Position numbers and translations under genes: made by a program. From Candidatus Aenigmatarchaeota archaeon (lineage in GTDB: Archaea; Aenigmatarchaeota; Aenigmatarchaeia; CG10238-14), in NCBI GenBank assembly GCA_018304545.1, contig JAGVVZ010000001.1, positions 62,001-126,000 of the forward strand: a stretch of DNA of 64,000 nt, in the 5' to 3' direction. This document shows positions 43,265-51,926 of the stretch, one piece after another. Within the stretch, counting starts at the first letter, position 1, and each line of letters starts with the position of its first letter. The notes below the pieces were generated by a model, which was given only the letters and a program-made list of their open reading frames with translations, searched no databases and was not told the DNA's origin.

Positions 43265-44056
43265 TCAATCGTTTATATTTCTATTAAGTAATAATTTTCC
43301 TCTTTGCCAGTCGTAAATTATCATGATAGCAGTTCTTGAATCGTCAACTTCGCTTCCTTTTTTTAAAAAATTCTTCTTTCTACCTATTTTAAAAATTATC
43401 TCTAGAGAATCTTCATCATTTATGATTATATTATAAAAATTCTCAAAATATTTCTTATTAAATTTAACGAACAAATCTATGATTCTCATTGCAACTAAAT
43501 CGGGGTTAACAAGTTTATTTGGATCTATTATGGAAATCAAAGCCTGCTGTATTTCATCTTTCATACTAAAAGGTATTACACCCGGTGTATCTAAAAATCT
43601 TAAATTTTCATCTCCAGCAATCCACTGTATTCCCCTAGTAAAACCAGCAATCGAAGATATTCTTGTTTTAGATTTTTTAGATAATGTATTTATCAGAGAT
43701 GATTTACCTGTATTTGGATAGCCAACTATACCAACATTAATTATTTTTTGTCTTCTTCTTTTTTTAACAAGTTCATTTATCATATCTTTTAATTTCTGAA
43801 TTCCATACCTAGTTTTAGTAGCTACCAAAACAAATTTTTTGAATTTGAAATCGTCCAGAATTCGATCTCTCATTTCTTCAGTTATTAGATCACATTTATT
43901 TACAACTATTATCAGGGGTTTTCTTTCTCTTTTTGTTATTTCTTCTATTCTTTCATTTCTAGTCAAATCTGGTATTCTGGCATCTATAACTTCCAAAACA
44001 ACATTTGATTGTCTGATAACAGCTTCAACATTTTTCCAATACTTTTCCATTGCCAT
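43265..44056 (-). CDS. Circularly permuted GTPase, YlqF/RbgA-like
   Basis: A 263-aa GTPase with motifs in permuted order: G4 VVNKCDLI, then G1 VGYPNTGKSSLINTLS, G2 threonine region (SSIAGFTRG) and G3 LDTPGVIPF. This order is the mark of the YlqF/RbgA/Nug1/MJ1464-type proteins that help assemble the large ribosomal subunit. The C-terminal part is short. No neighbours on its strand are close. The start ATG 44056 (or the next ATG) fits the family beginning. Confidence 0.88.
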   Translation of the reverse strand: MAMEKYWKNVEAVIRQSNVVLEVIDARIPDLTRNERIEEITKRERKPLIIVVNKCDLITEEMRDRILDDFKFKKFVLVATKTRYGIQKLKDMINELVKKRRRQKIINVGIVGYPNTGKSSLINTLSKKSKTRISSIAGFTRGIQWIAGDENLRFLDTPGVIPFSMKDEIQQALISIIDPNKLVNPDLVAMRIIDLFVKFNKKYFENFYNIIINDEDSLEIIFKIGRKKNFLKKGSEVDDSRTAIMIIYDWQRGKLLLNRNIND

Positions 44057-44260
44057 GATAACACTTATTATATGATTAGTTGTTTAGCTATAAATCAAAC
44101 TTAACCTTCAACTAATATGACTATGGAGTAAATATCATAACAGAAAACTATTAGATAGCAGTTATGGATCTATATAGTACACTGACAATAGAAAGCGAAG
44201 ACAGTGGAAAATGTCGATATAGATGCTCATAAATTTATTCTTTTAATACATAAATTTATA

Positions 44261-44758
44261 ATGAAAATTGCTATACTATCTGACATACATGATAATTTCA
44301 ATAATTTAGAAAAGTCACTAAAAGAAATAAAAAAATCTCAATGTGATATAATAATATTTTGTGGTGATTTTGGAGGACCTGCCATAGCAAAAAAATTAGC
44401 AGAGGCGAAACTAAAAACTTATGCTGTTTTTGGAAATGTCGACGGTGCCGTATACGAGATTACTACATATTTTAAAGAAAATGCTCCACATGTAACACTT
44501 TTCAGAGATATGGGATTCATAGAAATAGACAATAAAAAAATTGCATTTTGTCATTATCCGGAATTCGCAGAAGGTTTAGCTCATACAGGAAAATATGATG
44601 TTGTATTTCATGGACATACTCATATACCAGACTCCAAAAAAATAAAAAATACTCTATTATGCTGCCCTGGAGAGATAATAGGATACAAAACAGGAAAGGT
44701 AACTTTCGGCATATTTGATACAAAGACCAGTCAATTTGTAATTAAGGAAGTTCAATGA
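44261..44758 (+). CDS. Metallophosphoesterase, YfcE/MJ0936-like
   Basis: A 165-aa calcineurin-like phosphodiesterase. Motifs are IAILSDIHDN, IIFCGDFGG, VFGNVDG (in place of GNHD) and VFHGHTHIPD. This matches the small YfcE/MJ0936 phosphodiesterase group. The start is ATG 44261 (MKIAILSDIHDN); the longer track frame from 44204 adds an AT-rich leader that looks like promoter. It is followed after about 30 bases by the coiled-coil gene. Confidence 0.9.
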   Translation: MKIAILSDIHDNFNNLEKSLKEIKKSQCDIIIFCGDFGGPAIAKKLAEAKLKTYAVFGNVDGAVYEITTYFKENAPHVTLFRDMGFIEIDNKKIAFCHYPEFAEGLAHTGKYDVVFHGHTHIPDSKKIKNTLLCCPGEIIGYKTGKVTFGIFDTKTSQFVIKEVQ

Positions 44759-44791
44759 CTTTTATTAAGATATCGAAATAATTATTTATTA

Positions 44792-45988
44792 ATGATAAAA
44801 ATAACGTTTAGAATTCCTTTTTTAGAAGATCATTCAGAAATAAAAAAAATTGATACGTCAAAAATATTAGATTTTTTGAATGAAAGATTTGAAAACGAAA
44901 TTTCAAAAACAATAATTATAGGCAAAGAAAAATGCGAAATTATAGCCAACGATGTTAAACAAATAATGAAAGAAATAAATGATTTGGACCAAAAAGGAAA
45001 AAATATATTCTCAACACCGATAAACAAAATACCTGAATTAAAAATACCTGAAAATATAAACTATTCCACACTCAGCAATTTTTTAATAAATTCAAATGAC
45101 ATTGTAAAACAAATCAATTCTTTGTCTCCAACAAGCAAAACAATATCAAATTACGAAGACTGTCTTAATTCTATAGCAACAAAATTAGGCATAGTTTTTA
45201 AAAAAATAAATGATTTACAAAAATTTTTACAAGAAAGCGATATTTATAGAAATTATAACATGGTAGAAAAGGAACTAAACAGTATAAACGAAGAAAATAA
45301 AATCATAACCAACCTCTCATCAGAAATACAAATAACAAAGAAAGAATACGGCAATTATTCATTAAATAATATAGATGAAGAAATAAAGAAATTGAAGGAG
45401 AGTAAAGAAATCGATGAATACAATGAATTGAATAATAAAATACTGAAAATAGAAGAAGATATTATCGATAAAAAAAACAAAATAACCTCAACAATAGGAG
45501 AAATCAGAAGACCTATAAACAAAATTATGCACCAAACTGGAAAAAACAAAATTGTAGAAAGCTGTTTTGAAAATCCTTTAGAATGTTTAAACCACGAAAA
45601 TATAGAAGAGATTTTTTCAAAGATTATTTCGACTGGTTTCATCTCGTTAAGAAATGAGTTAGACAAAGATTCAATAAGCAAATTAAAAAATTTTCAAACA
45701 AAATTCAATAAAAACTTCATAGAAAGCATAAAGCAAGAAATTAAATCGTTAGAAGACGAGAGGGAAAGAACAAACAATTTACTGATTAACAAATCAAAAA
45801 TATTCTATGACATAAAATTAAAGGAACACGAGAGAAATGAAACATCAAAACAATTGTCAAGGACAGATAAGGAAATAAGAGATAGAAAAGAGGAAATAGA
45901 AAAATTAGAAAACAAAATTAGAGAGCGGAAAAACAAGATATCTAATATTTTATATGAAATCCTAGATGAAAAAATTCAAATAAACTAG
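44792..45988 (+). CDS. Long coiled-coil protein
   Basis: A 398-aa protein rich in Lys, Glu, Asn, Ile and Leu. Heptad-like stretches cover about residues 140-240 and 310-390 (ELNNKILKIEEDIIDKKNK, RTDKEIRDRKEEIEKLENK). There is no signal peptide, Walker motif or zinc site. The DNA is very A-rich. It probably forms a rod-like dimer or scaffold; it is not an SMC ATPase because no nucleotide-binding heads are present. Confidence 0.65.
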   Translation: MIKITFRIPFLEDHSEIKKIDTSKILDFLNERFENEISKTIIIGKEKCEIIANDVKQIMKEINDLDQKGKNIFSTPINKIPELKIPENINYSTLSNFLINSNDIVKQINSLSPTSKTISNYEDCLNSIATKLGIVFKKINDLQKFLQESDIYRNYNMVEKELNSINEENKIITNLSSEIQITKKEYGNYSLNNIDEEIKKLKESKEIDEYNELNNKILKIEEDIIDKKNKITSTIGEIRRPINKIMHQTGKNKIVESCFENPLECLNHENIEEIFSKIISTGFISLRNELDKDSISKLKNFQTKFNKNFIESIKQEIKSLEDERERTNNLLINKSKIFYDIKLKEHERNETSKQLSRTDKEIRDRKEEIEKLENKIRERKNKISNILYEILDEKIQIN

Positions 45989-45994
45989 CAGAGA

Positions 45995-46768
45995 CTAAAA
46001 TAAAGTGTATAAAATCAAAGACAAACCCAGTACAAGCGAGTAATAACTAAAAACATGCATCTTGTTTTTTTTAATAAAGTTCAGCAAAATATTGATAGAC
46101 ACGAATCCAACTATTATAGAGGTCAGAAAACCAAAAAATAAAACGTGTAATTCTTCTCTCATTTTAAATAATTCATTTATTTCTAACAAATTTGCTACTA
46201 ATAAGGCTGGTATAGCCATGATGAAAGAGAGTTTGAATGCTTCTTCTCTTTTTATACCAGATAATATACCGAAAGAAATAGTAGAACCACTTCTGGATAT
46301 TCCTGGAATTATGCTTAACATTTGACCAATGCCGACAAAAAAAGATTTTTTCATGTTAATTTCACTATTAGGTGATTTAAATTTTGTAGAAAATAATATC
46401 AGAGAATTAAATATCATGGCAATACCTATAATAAACAAGTTACTGAACAGTGACTCAAAAAAATCTAGAAACAAAAAACCCACTATTCCGGCCGGTATAC
46501 TAGCTACAAAAACATAAAATATAAACTTAGATTCGTTTGATTGAAATTTGCCTGATGCGAGAGATCTGACTATTTTTAATAGATCGTTCTTAAAATAAAA
46601 TAAAATCACAAGAAGAGATCCGAAATGCAAAAAAATATCAAACGCTACGGGGACATCTATCCTAAATAAATTTTGATAAATAGCTAGATGACCTGAACTA
46701 GAAATAGGCAACCATTCTGTTATACCCTGTATAACACCTAAAATTATTGCTTCTAATACTGTAACCAT
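45995..46768 (-). CDS. uppP: Undecaprenyl-diphosphatase-type phosphatase (UppP/BacA)
   Basis: A 257-aa membrane enzyme dephosphorylating polyprenyl diphosphate for lipid-carrier recycling. Both signature loops are present: GVIQGITEWLPISSSGHL and IPGISRSGSTISFGI. About eight membrane helices are predicted. In archaea the lipid carrier would be dolichyl-type and serve surface glycosylation. It is convergent with the coiled-coil gene, leaving six bases between the stops. Confidence 0.92.
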   Translation of the reverse strand: MVTVLEAIILGVIQGITEWLPISSSGHLAIYQNLFRIDVPVAFDIFLHFGSLLVILFYFKNDLLKIVRSLASGKFQSNESKFIFYVFVASIPAGIVGFLFLDFFESLFSNLFIIGIAMIFNSLILFSTKFKSPNSEINMKKSFFVGIGQMLSIIPGISRSGSTISFGILSGIKREEAFKLSFIMAIPALLVANLLEINELFKMREELHVLFFGFLTSIIVGFVSINILLNFIKKNKMHVFSYYSLVLGLSLILYTLF

Positions 46769-46855
46769 AATACTTAATATTTAATACTTGTTATAAATTT
46801 ACGCTTCAATAGAAATTATTTTTAAGATAAAAGGTTTATTTTTCAACTATTATCA

Positions 46856-47350
46856 GTGATTGCTATCCCAAGAAATGAAGAAGAAACTTTCAAAAGAAAG
46901 TTCGTGAGCAAAAAAATGCTAGTTTCTCTAATTAAAAAATTAGAAAACGAAAAAACTCCTGTAACAGTAAAGGAGGACAATAACTCCAACCTGTTAATAG
47001 AATTAAAGGTTAATGATTCCAAATGGTTTGCTGTGCTTGGCTCGTCTTGGAGGAATAAAAAATACCAGGCTTACATAGACATAGATGAATATAGAAGAGA
47101 AGTAAGATTTTTTGATATAATAAAAGAAGCTGAATTTGTTGCAGGAAGTTTTGAACAAGTAGGAGAGAGGTTTTTCACAAGAGGGATGATGATAGATACA
47201 AAAGAGCAATCAAGGCTCCTAGGAATAAGATCTGATCTGTCCATAGGCGAAATTTATAAATACAAATTCGATCCAGAGACGATCAGAAGTATGATAAAAA
47301 AAATATGTAATGATCACGGATGGGATTTTAAAAGAGTGTTATTTAGATAA
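46856..47350 (+). CDS. Hypothetical protein, 164 aa
   Basis: Not recognised. It starts at GTG 46856, has a helical basic N-terminus (FKRKFVSKKMLVSLIKKLENEK), and seems alpha/beta throughout. Some repeating pattern occurs in the middle (KWFAVLGSSWRNKKYQAYIDIDEYRREVRFF). No membrane helix is seen. Confidence 0.5.
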   Translation: MIAIPRNEEETFKRKFVSKKMLVSLIKKLENEKTPVTVKEDNNSNLLIELKVNDSKWFAVLGSSWRNKKYQAYIDIDEYRREVRFFDIIKEAEFVAGSFEQVGERFFTRGMMIDTKEQSRLLGIRSDLSIGEIYKYKFDPETIRSMIKKICNDHGWDFKRVLFR

Positions 47351-47474
47351 AGCAAAAGCTTATAAAGGTTAATTTCTATCAATCTCTATCGAAGTACAAA
47401 GGTTTTACTATAGCGTTAGATGATTATTCTAATTCTATTGCTTTTGTGGCTTTTGAAATTAAAAAGTGATGTAA

Positions 47475-48665
47475 ATGAAATTTAGTGAAATGAATATTGA
47501 AAAGAGTGTACTGGATTCACTCGTAGAGATTGGGTATGAAAATCCAACTGAAATCCAAAAAGAAACTATACCATTAATAAAAGAAGGTCATGATGTTATA
47601 GGACAATCGGAAACTGGATCCGGCAAGACAGCCGCATTTGGAATTCCATTAGTTGAAAGGATTGAAAAAAATGGAAAGATCCAGGCTTTGGTTCTAGCTC
47701 CAACAAGAGAATTATCAGAGCAAATATCAAGAGAGTTGATGAAATTCTCCAAATTTAAAAAATTAAATATATCCTGCATATATGGTGGAGTGTCCATAGA
47801 ACCGCAAATATCAAATTTGAGACATTCTGAGATTGTTGTGGGTACTCCTGGAAGAATATTAGATCACATTCAAAGAAGAACTTTAGATCTAAGAAATATC
47901 AAAATATTCGTTTTGGACGAAACTGACAAAATGCTGGATATGGGTTTCATAGATGATATTGAAGACATTGTCAGAAATGTACCAAAAGAAAGACAAACTC
48001 TTCTCTTCAGTGCAACAATGCCAGAAAACATTTTTAGGTTGAGAGACAGATTCACAAGAAATGTAAAAAGAATAAAAACGCAAACAAAGGTCAGGGAAGA
48101 CTTGCTAGAACAATTCTATTTTGATATCGATCAAAACAAAAAATTTTCTTTGCTTGTCCACGTGATAAAAAAAGAGGAGCCAAATTTAAGCATAATATTT
48201 TGCAATACGAGAGTGGAAGCTGAAAATGTTTCCAAAAATTTGAGAAGGAACAAAATAAATGCAGAAGTGCTGCACGGCGGTATATCTCAATACAGAAGAA
48301 ATCAAATAATCGAGGAGTTCCATAAAGGCAAAATAGAGATCTTGGTGGCAACAGATGTAGCTGCAAGGGGATTGGATATAAAAAACGTTAGTCATGTATT
48401 CAATTACAGCATACCAAAGAATTCCGAAGACTACATTAATAGAGTTGGCAGAACAGCTAGAGCAGGAAAATCTGGGAAGGCTATATCGTTTTTAGCAAAA
48501 ATCGATCATCAGGCATTCCAAGAAATACTAAACAAGTATAGACCAAAGGTTGAAAAATTGGAAACTCCAAGATTTCCAGATTTGCCATTCATGAAAAGAG
48601 AAGAGTATAGACGCTTTAACAGAGGGTTTCATCCCAGAAGAAATCATAGATTCAGAAGTTATTAG
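47475..48665 (+). CDS. DEAD-box RNA helicase with DETD motif
   Basis: A 396-aa ATP-dependent RNA helicase. Motifs are EIQKETIPL (Q motif), QSETGSGKTAA (I), APTRELSEQ (Ia), TPGR (Ib), VLDETDKMLDMG (II, Thr replacing Ala), SAT (III), ATDVAARGLDI (V) and NRVGRTARAG (VI, usual His replaced by Asn). The C-terminus is basic and Arg-rich (RRFNRGFHPRRNHRFRSY), fitting RNA binding. A leader of about 90 bases separates a TATA-like box (near 47363) from the ATG, so control through the leader is possible. Confidence 0.92.
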   Translation: MKFSEMNIEKSVLDSLVEIGYENPTEIQKETIPLIKEGHDVIGQSETGSGKTAAFGIPLVERIEKNGKIQALVLAPTRELSEQISRELMKFSKFKKLNISCIYGGVSIEPQISNLRHSEIVVGTPGRILDHIQRRTLDLRNIKIFVLDETDKMLDMGFIDDIEDIVRNVPKERQTLLFSATMPENIFRLRDRFTRNVKRIKTQTKVREDLLEQFYFDIDQNKKFSLLVHVIKKEEPNLSIIFCNTRVEAENVSKNLRRNKINAEVLHGGISQYRRNQIIEEFHKGKIEILVATDVAARGLDIKNVSHVFNYSIPKNSEDYINRVGRTARAGKSGKAISFLAKIDHQAFQEILNKYRPKVEKLETPRFPDLPFMKREEYRRFNRGFHPRRNHRFRSY

Positions 48666-48713
48666 TAGTTTATACTGCAATAGTTTATGAATTTTAATTA
48701 CCATAATAGTAAA

Positions 48714-49121
48714 ATGAGTAGCTTCAAGGATTACATAGAATTTATGAAAATAGATGGCATGTTTCCTGTTATTGGCATAAAAGTTGATGAAAACGCTATT
48801 GAAGAAGGTCTTATTGATTCTTTAGAAGTTTTTAAAGCTCTTTCAAGAATAAGAAATATAAAAGAATTCACGGAAAAGGAAATCGTCATTATGAATGCGA
48901 TTAAAAACTGGGGAATTTCAATCAACGAAATCACAAAAATAAAAAACACCGATGAATGGACTAACTATGAGAATTGGTTCAAAGAAAATTTGCCAAAATT
49001 AAATACAAATGATGAATTGAAACCATTGGAAAATAATTTTGTTGAATCTAAAATTATGAAAGTAAGGGAAAATTATGAAACATTCAAAAAGATTTTAAAA
49101 GAAAGTGAATATATGAAATAA
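48714..49121 (+). CDS. Hypothetical helical protein, 135 aa
   Basis: Family not recognised. The protein is predominantly alpha-helical and acidic to neutral (ALSRIRNIKEFTEKEIVIMNAI). I chose ATG 48714 (MSSFKDYIEF) over the first ATG at 48687 because a TATA-like stretch ends only about 10 bases before 48687. It is convergent with the rhomboid gene. Confidence 0.45.
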   Translation: MSSFKDYIEFMKIDGMFPVIGIKVDENAIEEGLIDSLEVFKALSRIRNIKEFTEKEIVIMNAIKNWGISINEITKIKNTDEWTNYENWFKENLPKLNTNDELKPLENNFVESKIMKVRENYETFKKILKESEYMK

Positions 49122-49127
49122 TATTGA

Positions 49128-49781
49128 TCAAATTGCTTTCTTCTTTTTTTCTGTTTTGTGAATTAATTTTGTAAGAATATAACCGGATACAAAACCGCCC
49201 ACATGGGCCCAAAATGCTATTCCGCTTCCAGAGCCGCCAAATAAGCTGGTTGTGGCAAACAAAAGCTGCATTATAAACCACAACCCCACTACAACATAAG
49301 CTGGCAGATGACCAAATCTCACTCTTATCTTAGCATGAGGGAATAATACTATATAAGATCCCAGAACACCGGATATTGCACCTGAAGCACCTATCGCTGG
49401 GATAAATGATCCTAAATTGGTAATGAGGTGAGTGAACGTAGCACCTATTCCTGACATAAAATATAGAAAAAGATATTTTCCTTTACCTAAAGTGTCTTCT
49501 ATATTATCCCCGAAGATCCACAAATACCACATATTCCCGAATATGTGATCAAGACCACCATGAAGAAACATGGAAGTAAAAATTGTAAGTATACTGAAAT
49601 AAGCTGGGACAAAACCGAATGTGTTTATTATATTATCAAAATCTGACAAGCTAAAAATAAAGATTACTACATTAAGGACAATCAATGTAACAGTAATCAA
49701 AGGAAAGTGCTTTCTTGGGTTGACATCTCCGTATGGAAATATGAAACCTTTCTTATCTTTTATAATTCTCATACCGTTCAT
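49128..49781 (-). CDS. Rhomboid-family intramembrane serine protease
   Basis: A 217-aa membrane protease cleaving within transmembrane segments. The Ser nucleophile is in AIGASGAISGVLG and the His in FWAHVGGFVSGYIL; FLHGGLDHIFGNMWYLWIFG is the typical first loop and helix. Six membrane helices are predicted. The ATG overlaps the upstream small ORF stop (ATGA), showing translational coupling. Confidence 0.92.
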   Translation of the reverse strand: MNGMRIIKDKKGFIFPYGDVNPRKHFPLITVTLIVLNVVIFIFSLSDFDNIINTFGFVPAYFSILTIFTSMFLHGGLDHIFGNMWYLWIFGDNIEDTLGKGKYLFLYFMSGIGATFTHLITNLGSFIPAIGASGAISGVLGSYIVLFPHAKIRVRFGHLPAYVVVGLWFIMQLLFATTSLFGGSGSGIAFWAHVGGFVSGYILTKLIHKTEKKKKAI

Positions 49782-49957
49782 TTCTCATCATTCAAAATTT
49801 GCTTTAATCTATCTGTGTTCAAATTCAAATCATCTGCCACTTTAATCAATTTTATCAATAACTCTCTATCATATTCTTTTATGCCATTATCAGCAAGTTG
49901 ACAATAAAAGTTTATCAGCCGAATCACTTCTTCTTTGTTGAAAACAGCTTCTTGCAA
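49778..49957 (-). CDS. Small helical protein coupled to rhomboid, 59 aa
   Basis: Just below the cutoff of the track. Starting at TTG 49957 it encodes a helical 59-aa protein (VIRLINFYCQLADNGIKE, LLIKLIKVADDLNLNTDRLK). Its TGA overlaps the rhomboid ATG by four bases, which strongly supports it as a real gene. No homologue comes to mind. It may be an adaptor for the protease. Confidence 0.6.
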   Translation of the reverse strand: MQEAVFNKEEVIRLINFYCQLADNGIKEYDRELLIKLIKVADDLNLNTDRLKQILNDEK

Positions 49958-50066
49958 ATTATTACCTAAATATATATCGTTTCAGAACTACTTATTTTTT
50001 CTTGTTATCAACTCTTTAAAAACGAGTGATTTATTAACTAACTTTTCTATTCTCTTTGTTGATATC

Positions 50067-50303
50067 ATGACAGATTACTGCGTTCATTGCGGAAGAATAG
50101 CTGTTGCCTTTAACGATTTGAATCAACCCGTTTGCCCTGTATGCAGAAGCAAAGCTCCCAAAGAAATATCATGCGATATTTGCAGTGCTATGATGATTGT
50201 CAAGCAAGGCAAATTCGGCTCGTTTTGGGCCTGTTCCGGCTATCCACAATGTAACAATTCTATGTCCGTCAAAAAACAACTAATGAAAAACTGGAAGAAG
50301 TAA
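50067..50303 (+). CDS. Topoisomerase-type C4 zinc-finger protein, 78 aa
   Basis: The sequence begins CVHCG ... CPVC and ends with a full topoisomerase-I-like C4 finger (CDICSAMMIVKQGKFGSFWACSGYPQC). I start it at ATG 50067 with SD GTTGATATC; the track adds 44 residues from upstream. Such stand-alone fingers bind single-stranded DNA or RNA. It is convergent with the metalloprotease-like gene, with no spacer between. Confidence 0.75.
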   Translation: MTDYCVHCGRIAVAFNDLNQPVCPVCRSKAPKEISCDICSAMMIVKQGKFGSFWACSGYPQCNNSMSVKKQLMKNWKK

Positions 50304-50972
50304 TTATCTTCCTCTAGGAGCATAAGCAGGGCATAGTGTTAACCTAGTAAGACCAAAATTATTTCCATAAAGCATGCCGTAATTTTGAAGTGTATGTGGA
50401 TCATATTTTGATAAGAAATCAGCTATAGATGATTTTAAAGATTTGTTTCCATTAATTAAGTTTGCCAAACCTTCGGAGCCTCTTTCTCTGGCTAATTTAT
50501 ATAAATTTTCGGCTCCTCCAACTACACTTGCAATTTTTGTACCTAATTGATATAAACCTTCTCTTATTTTCTGATAACCTTGGATATCATCTAACCTGTG
50601 TCCCAAATCGTTAACCATTGTTCGCATCACATCTGCTTCAGCTAGAAGTGTAGATATATTAACAATGCCCTTTTTAGTAAACGCTACTAATCCTGATATC
50701 AATCTTATTGGTAAGAGTTCATGTGCTGCCTCGTGCTGTGCGACTTCTCTATAAAGAGGTTCACCGCCATACAGGGTTTCAGGGGATACACCTATTACTT
50801 GACGTCCATCACGACTAAGACCGTTATATCCGCCGATTCCGGTTCCAGACAGTGAAGGATCAATGCCTATAGCATCTGGACCAATATCATATAATCCGTA
50901 TCTGCGCATCAAATTCTCTACTGTATCATTAACGTAATTAGTAAATCTTCTGAAAGATCCTTTTATATCCAT
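50304..50972 (-). CDS. HExxH-containing protein, putative zinc metalloprotease
   Basis: A 222-aa protein with YREVAQHEAAHELLPIRL at about residues 75-92, matching the HExxH zinc motif. A hydrophobic stretch follows (ISGLVAFTKKGIVNISTLLA) and a later helical region. A third zinc ligand may be a Glu or His in the following helix (LLAEADV). The family is not recognised, so proteolysis is inferred from the motif alone. Confidence 0.5.
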   Translation of the reverse strand: MDIKGSFRRFTNYVNDTVENLMRRYGLYDIGPDAIGIDPSLSGTGIGGYNGLSRDGRQVIGVSPETLYGGEPLYREVAQHEAAHELLPIRLISGLVAFTKKGIVNISTLLAEADVMRTMVNDLGHRLDDIQGYQKIREGLYQLGTKIASVVGGAENLYKLARERGSEGLANLINGNKSLKSSIADFLSKYDPHTLQNYGMLYGNNFGLTRLTLCPAYAPRGR

Positions 50973-51021
50973 GCAAATTATATCGACAGAAAGATATAAA
51001 AAGTATGCACAAATGAAAATA

Positions 51022-51162
51022 CGCTGGGAGAGCGATTTGAACGCTCATTCCGTTGAACGGAACCAGTTGTCTCTGAAAATCGACGATTCATCATTATTTC
51101 AGTCGTCTCAGCTTCATCATTTGTTCGAGACTGGCGCATTGACCTGATTCTGCCATCCCAGC
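51022..51162 (-). tRNA. tRNA-Ser(CGA) with 55-nt intron
   Basis: On the minus strand the acceptor GCTGGGA pairs with TCCCAGC, the D-stem is GCA/TGC, the anticodon stem CCAGT pairs with ACTGG, the variable arm TTCCGT/ACGGAA is long (type II), and the T-arm is GAGCG-TTCAAAT-CGCTC. The loop C-T-CGA-A gives anticodon CGA (Ser). The discriminator is G, as expected for serine. CCA is not encoded. An intron of 55 bases interrupts the loop at the canonical site after position 37. Confidence 0.92.
51069..51123 (-). other. tRNA-Ser intron
   Basis: The intron starts CAAATGATGAAGC and ends CAGAGAC. It holds two copies of AATGATGAA, each a full box C-like element (ATGATGA), and two CTGA tetranucleotides. 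A hairpin GACGA/TCGTC is possible. The bulge-helix-bulge looks relaxed, with only three clear central pairs (CTC/GAG). Confidence 0.7.
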
Positions 51163-51200
51163 TTTTTTTAAACTAAAAAAATATATTATTAGATGATTAA

Positions 51201-51905
51201 ATGAATATTCTAGAAAAGATTATATATTCTATTGTTTCTCCATCTAAATTCTTTGCATATGCGGAGAAACATGATAGAATTAGAGATTGTGTATTCTACT
51301 ATTTTCTGTTGAGCTGGATTCCGGCCATAATTATAATGTTATTATACGGCATAGATCAAGACAATATCATAATGAAAGGATCGCTATCATTTGAAAATTT
51401 TATATCACTTGGGCTATCTTCCCTATTGTTGATTTTTGTTTCATCAACAACCTTTTTCCTATATACATTCATCGTTTATCTGGTAACACAGCTAGTTAAC
51501 AAAAAATACGAATATAGACAGTCCGTAATAACAGTAAGTTACGGACTAACTCCACTTTTACTTGGTTTAGTTCTTGCATTGGTTTCCAGTTATATGAAAT
51601 ACTATCTTATAATGTTCTTATTTCTCATTATTGGCTTTGTGTGGTCTATAGCACTGTTCATTAAAGGATCTAAAATAATTTATAAATTCACAACTAAACA
51701 ATCCATATTGACGATGCTTATAGCTCCTATTTTTGGAGTCATTGCCTTTTCTGGATTAATACTTTTCATATCAGGATTATCTTCCAAAAACACGAATTTG
51801 ATAAATCTATCGTACATAATGATGGGATCTGGAATCGCAGATTACATAACGATCGTGTTTTTGGTAAAATCAAAAAAGACAAACATGTTTAAATCAAAAT
51901 CATAA
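51201..51905 (+). CDS. Yip1-domain membrane protein
   Basis: A 234-aa protein beginning MNILEKIIYSIVSPSKFFAYAE, characteristic of archaeal and bacterial Yip1-domain proteins, followed by about five membrane helices. A conserved motif YGLTPLLLGLVLAL (the Y-x-x-x-P signature) lies in the third. Function is unknown; eukaryotic relatives act in membrane traffic. It lies 21 bases upstream of the SpoIIM-like gene and may work with it. Confidence 0.75.
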   Translation: MNILEKIIYSIVSPSKFFAYAEKHDRIRDCVFYYFLLSWIPAIIIMLLYGIDQDNIIMKGSLSFENFISLGLSSLLLIFVSSTTFFLYTFIVYLVTQLVNKKYEYRQSVITVSYGLTPLLLGLVLALVSSYMKYYLIMFLFLIIGFVWSIALFIKGSKIIYKFTTKQSILTMLIAPIFGVIAFSGLILFISGLSSKNTNLINLSYIMMGSGIADYITIVFLVKSKKTNMFKSKS

Positions 51906-51926
51906 AATAATATCAAGGAGATTTTA

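Noticed and set aside
44792-45988. SMC/Rad50-like ATPase
   Set aside because: The coiled coil suggests it, but neither Walker A, Walker B nor an ABC signature is present.
47351-47474. Open frame KVNFYQSLSKYKGF... before the DEAD-box helicase
   Set aside because: It has no start codon, and the region is better explained as the promoter and leader of the helicase gene.
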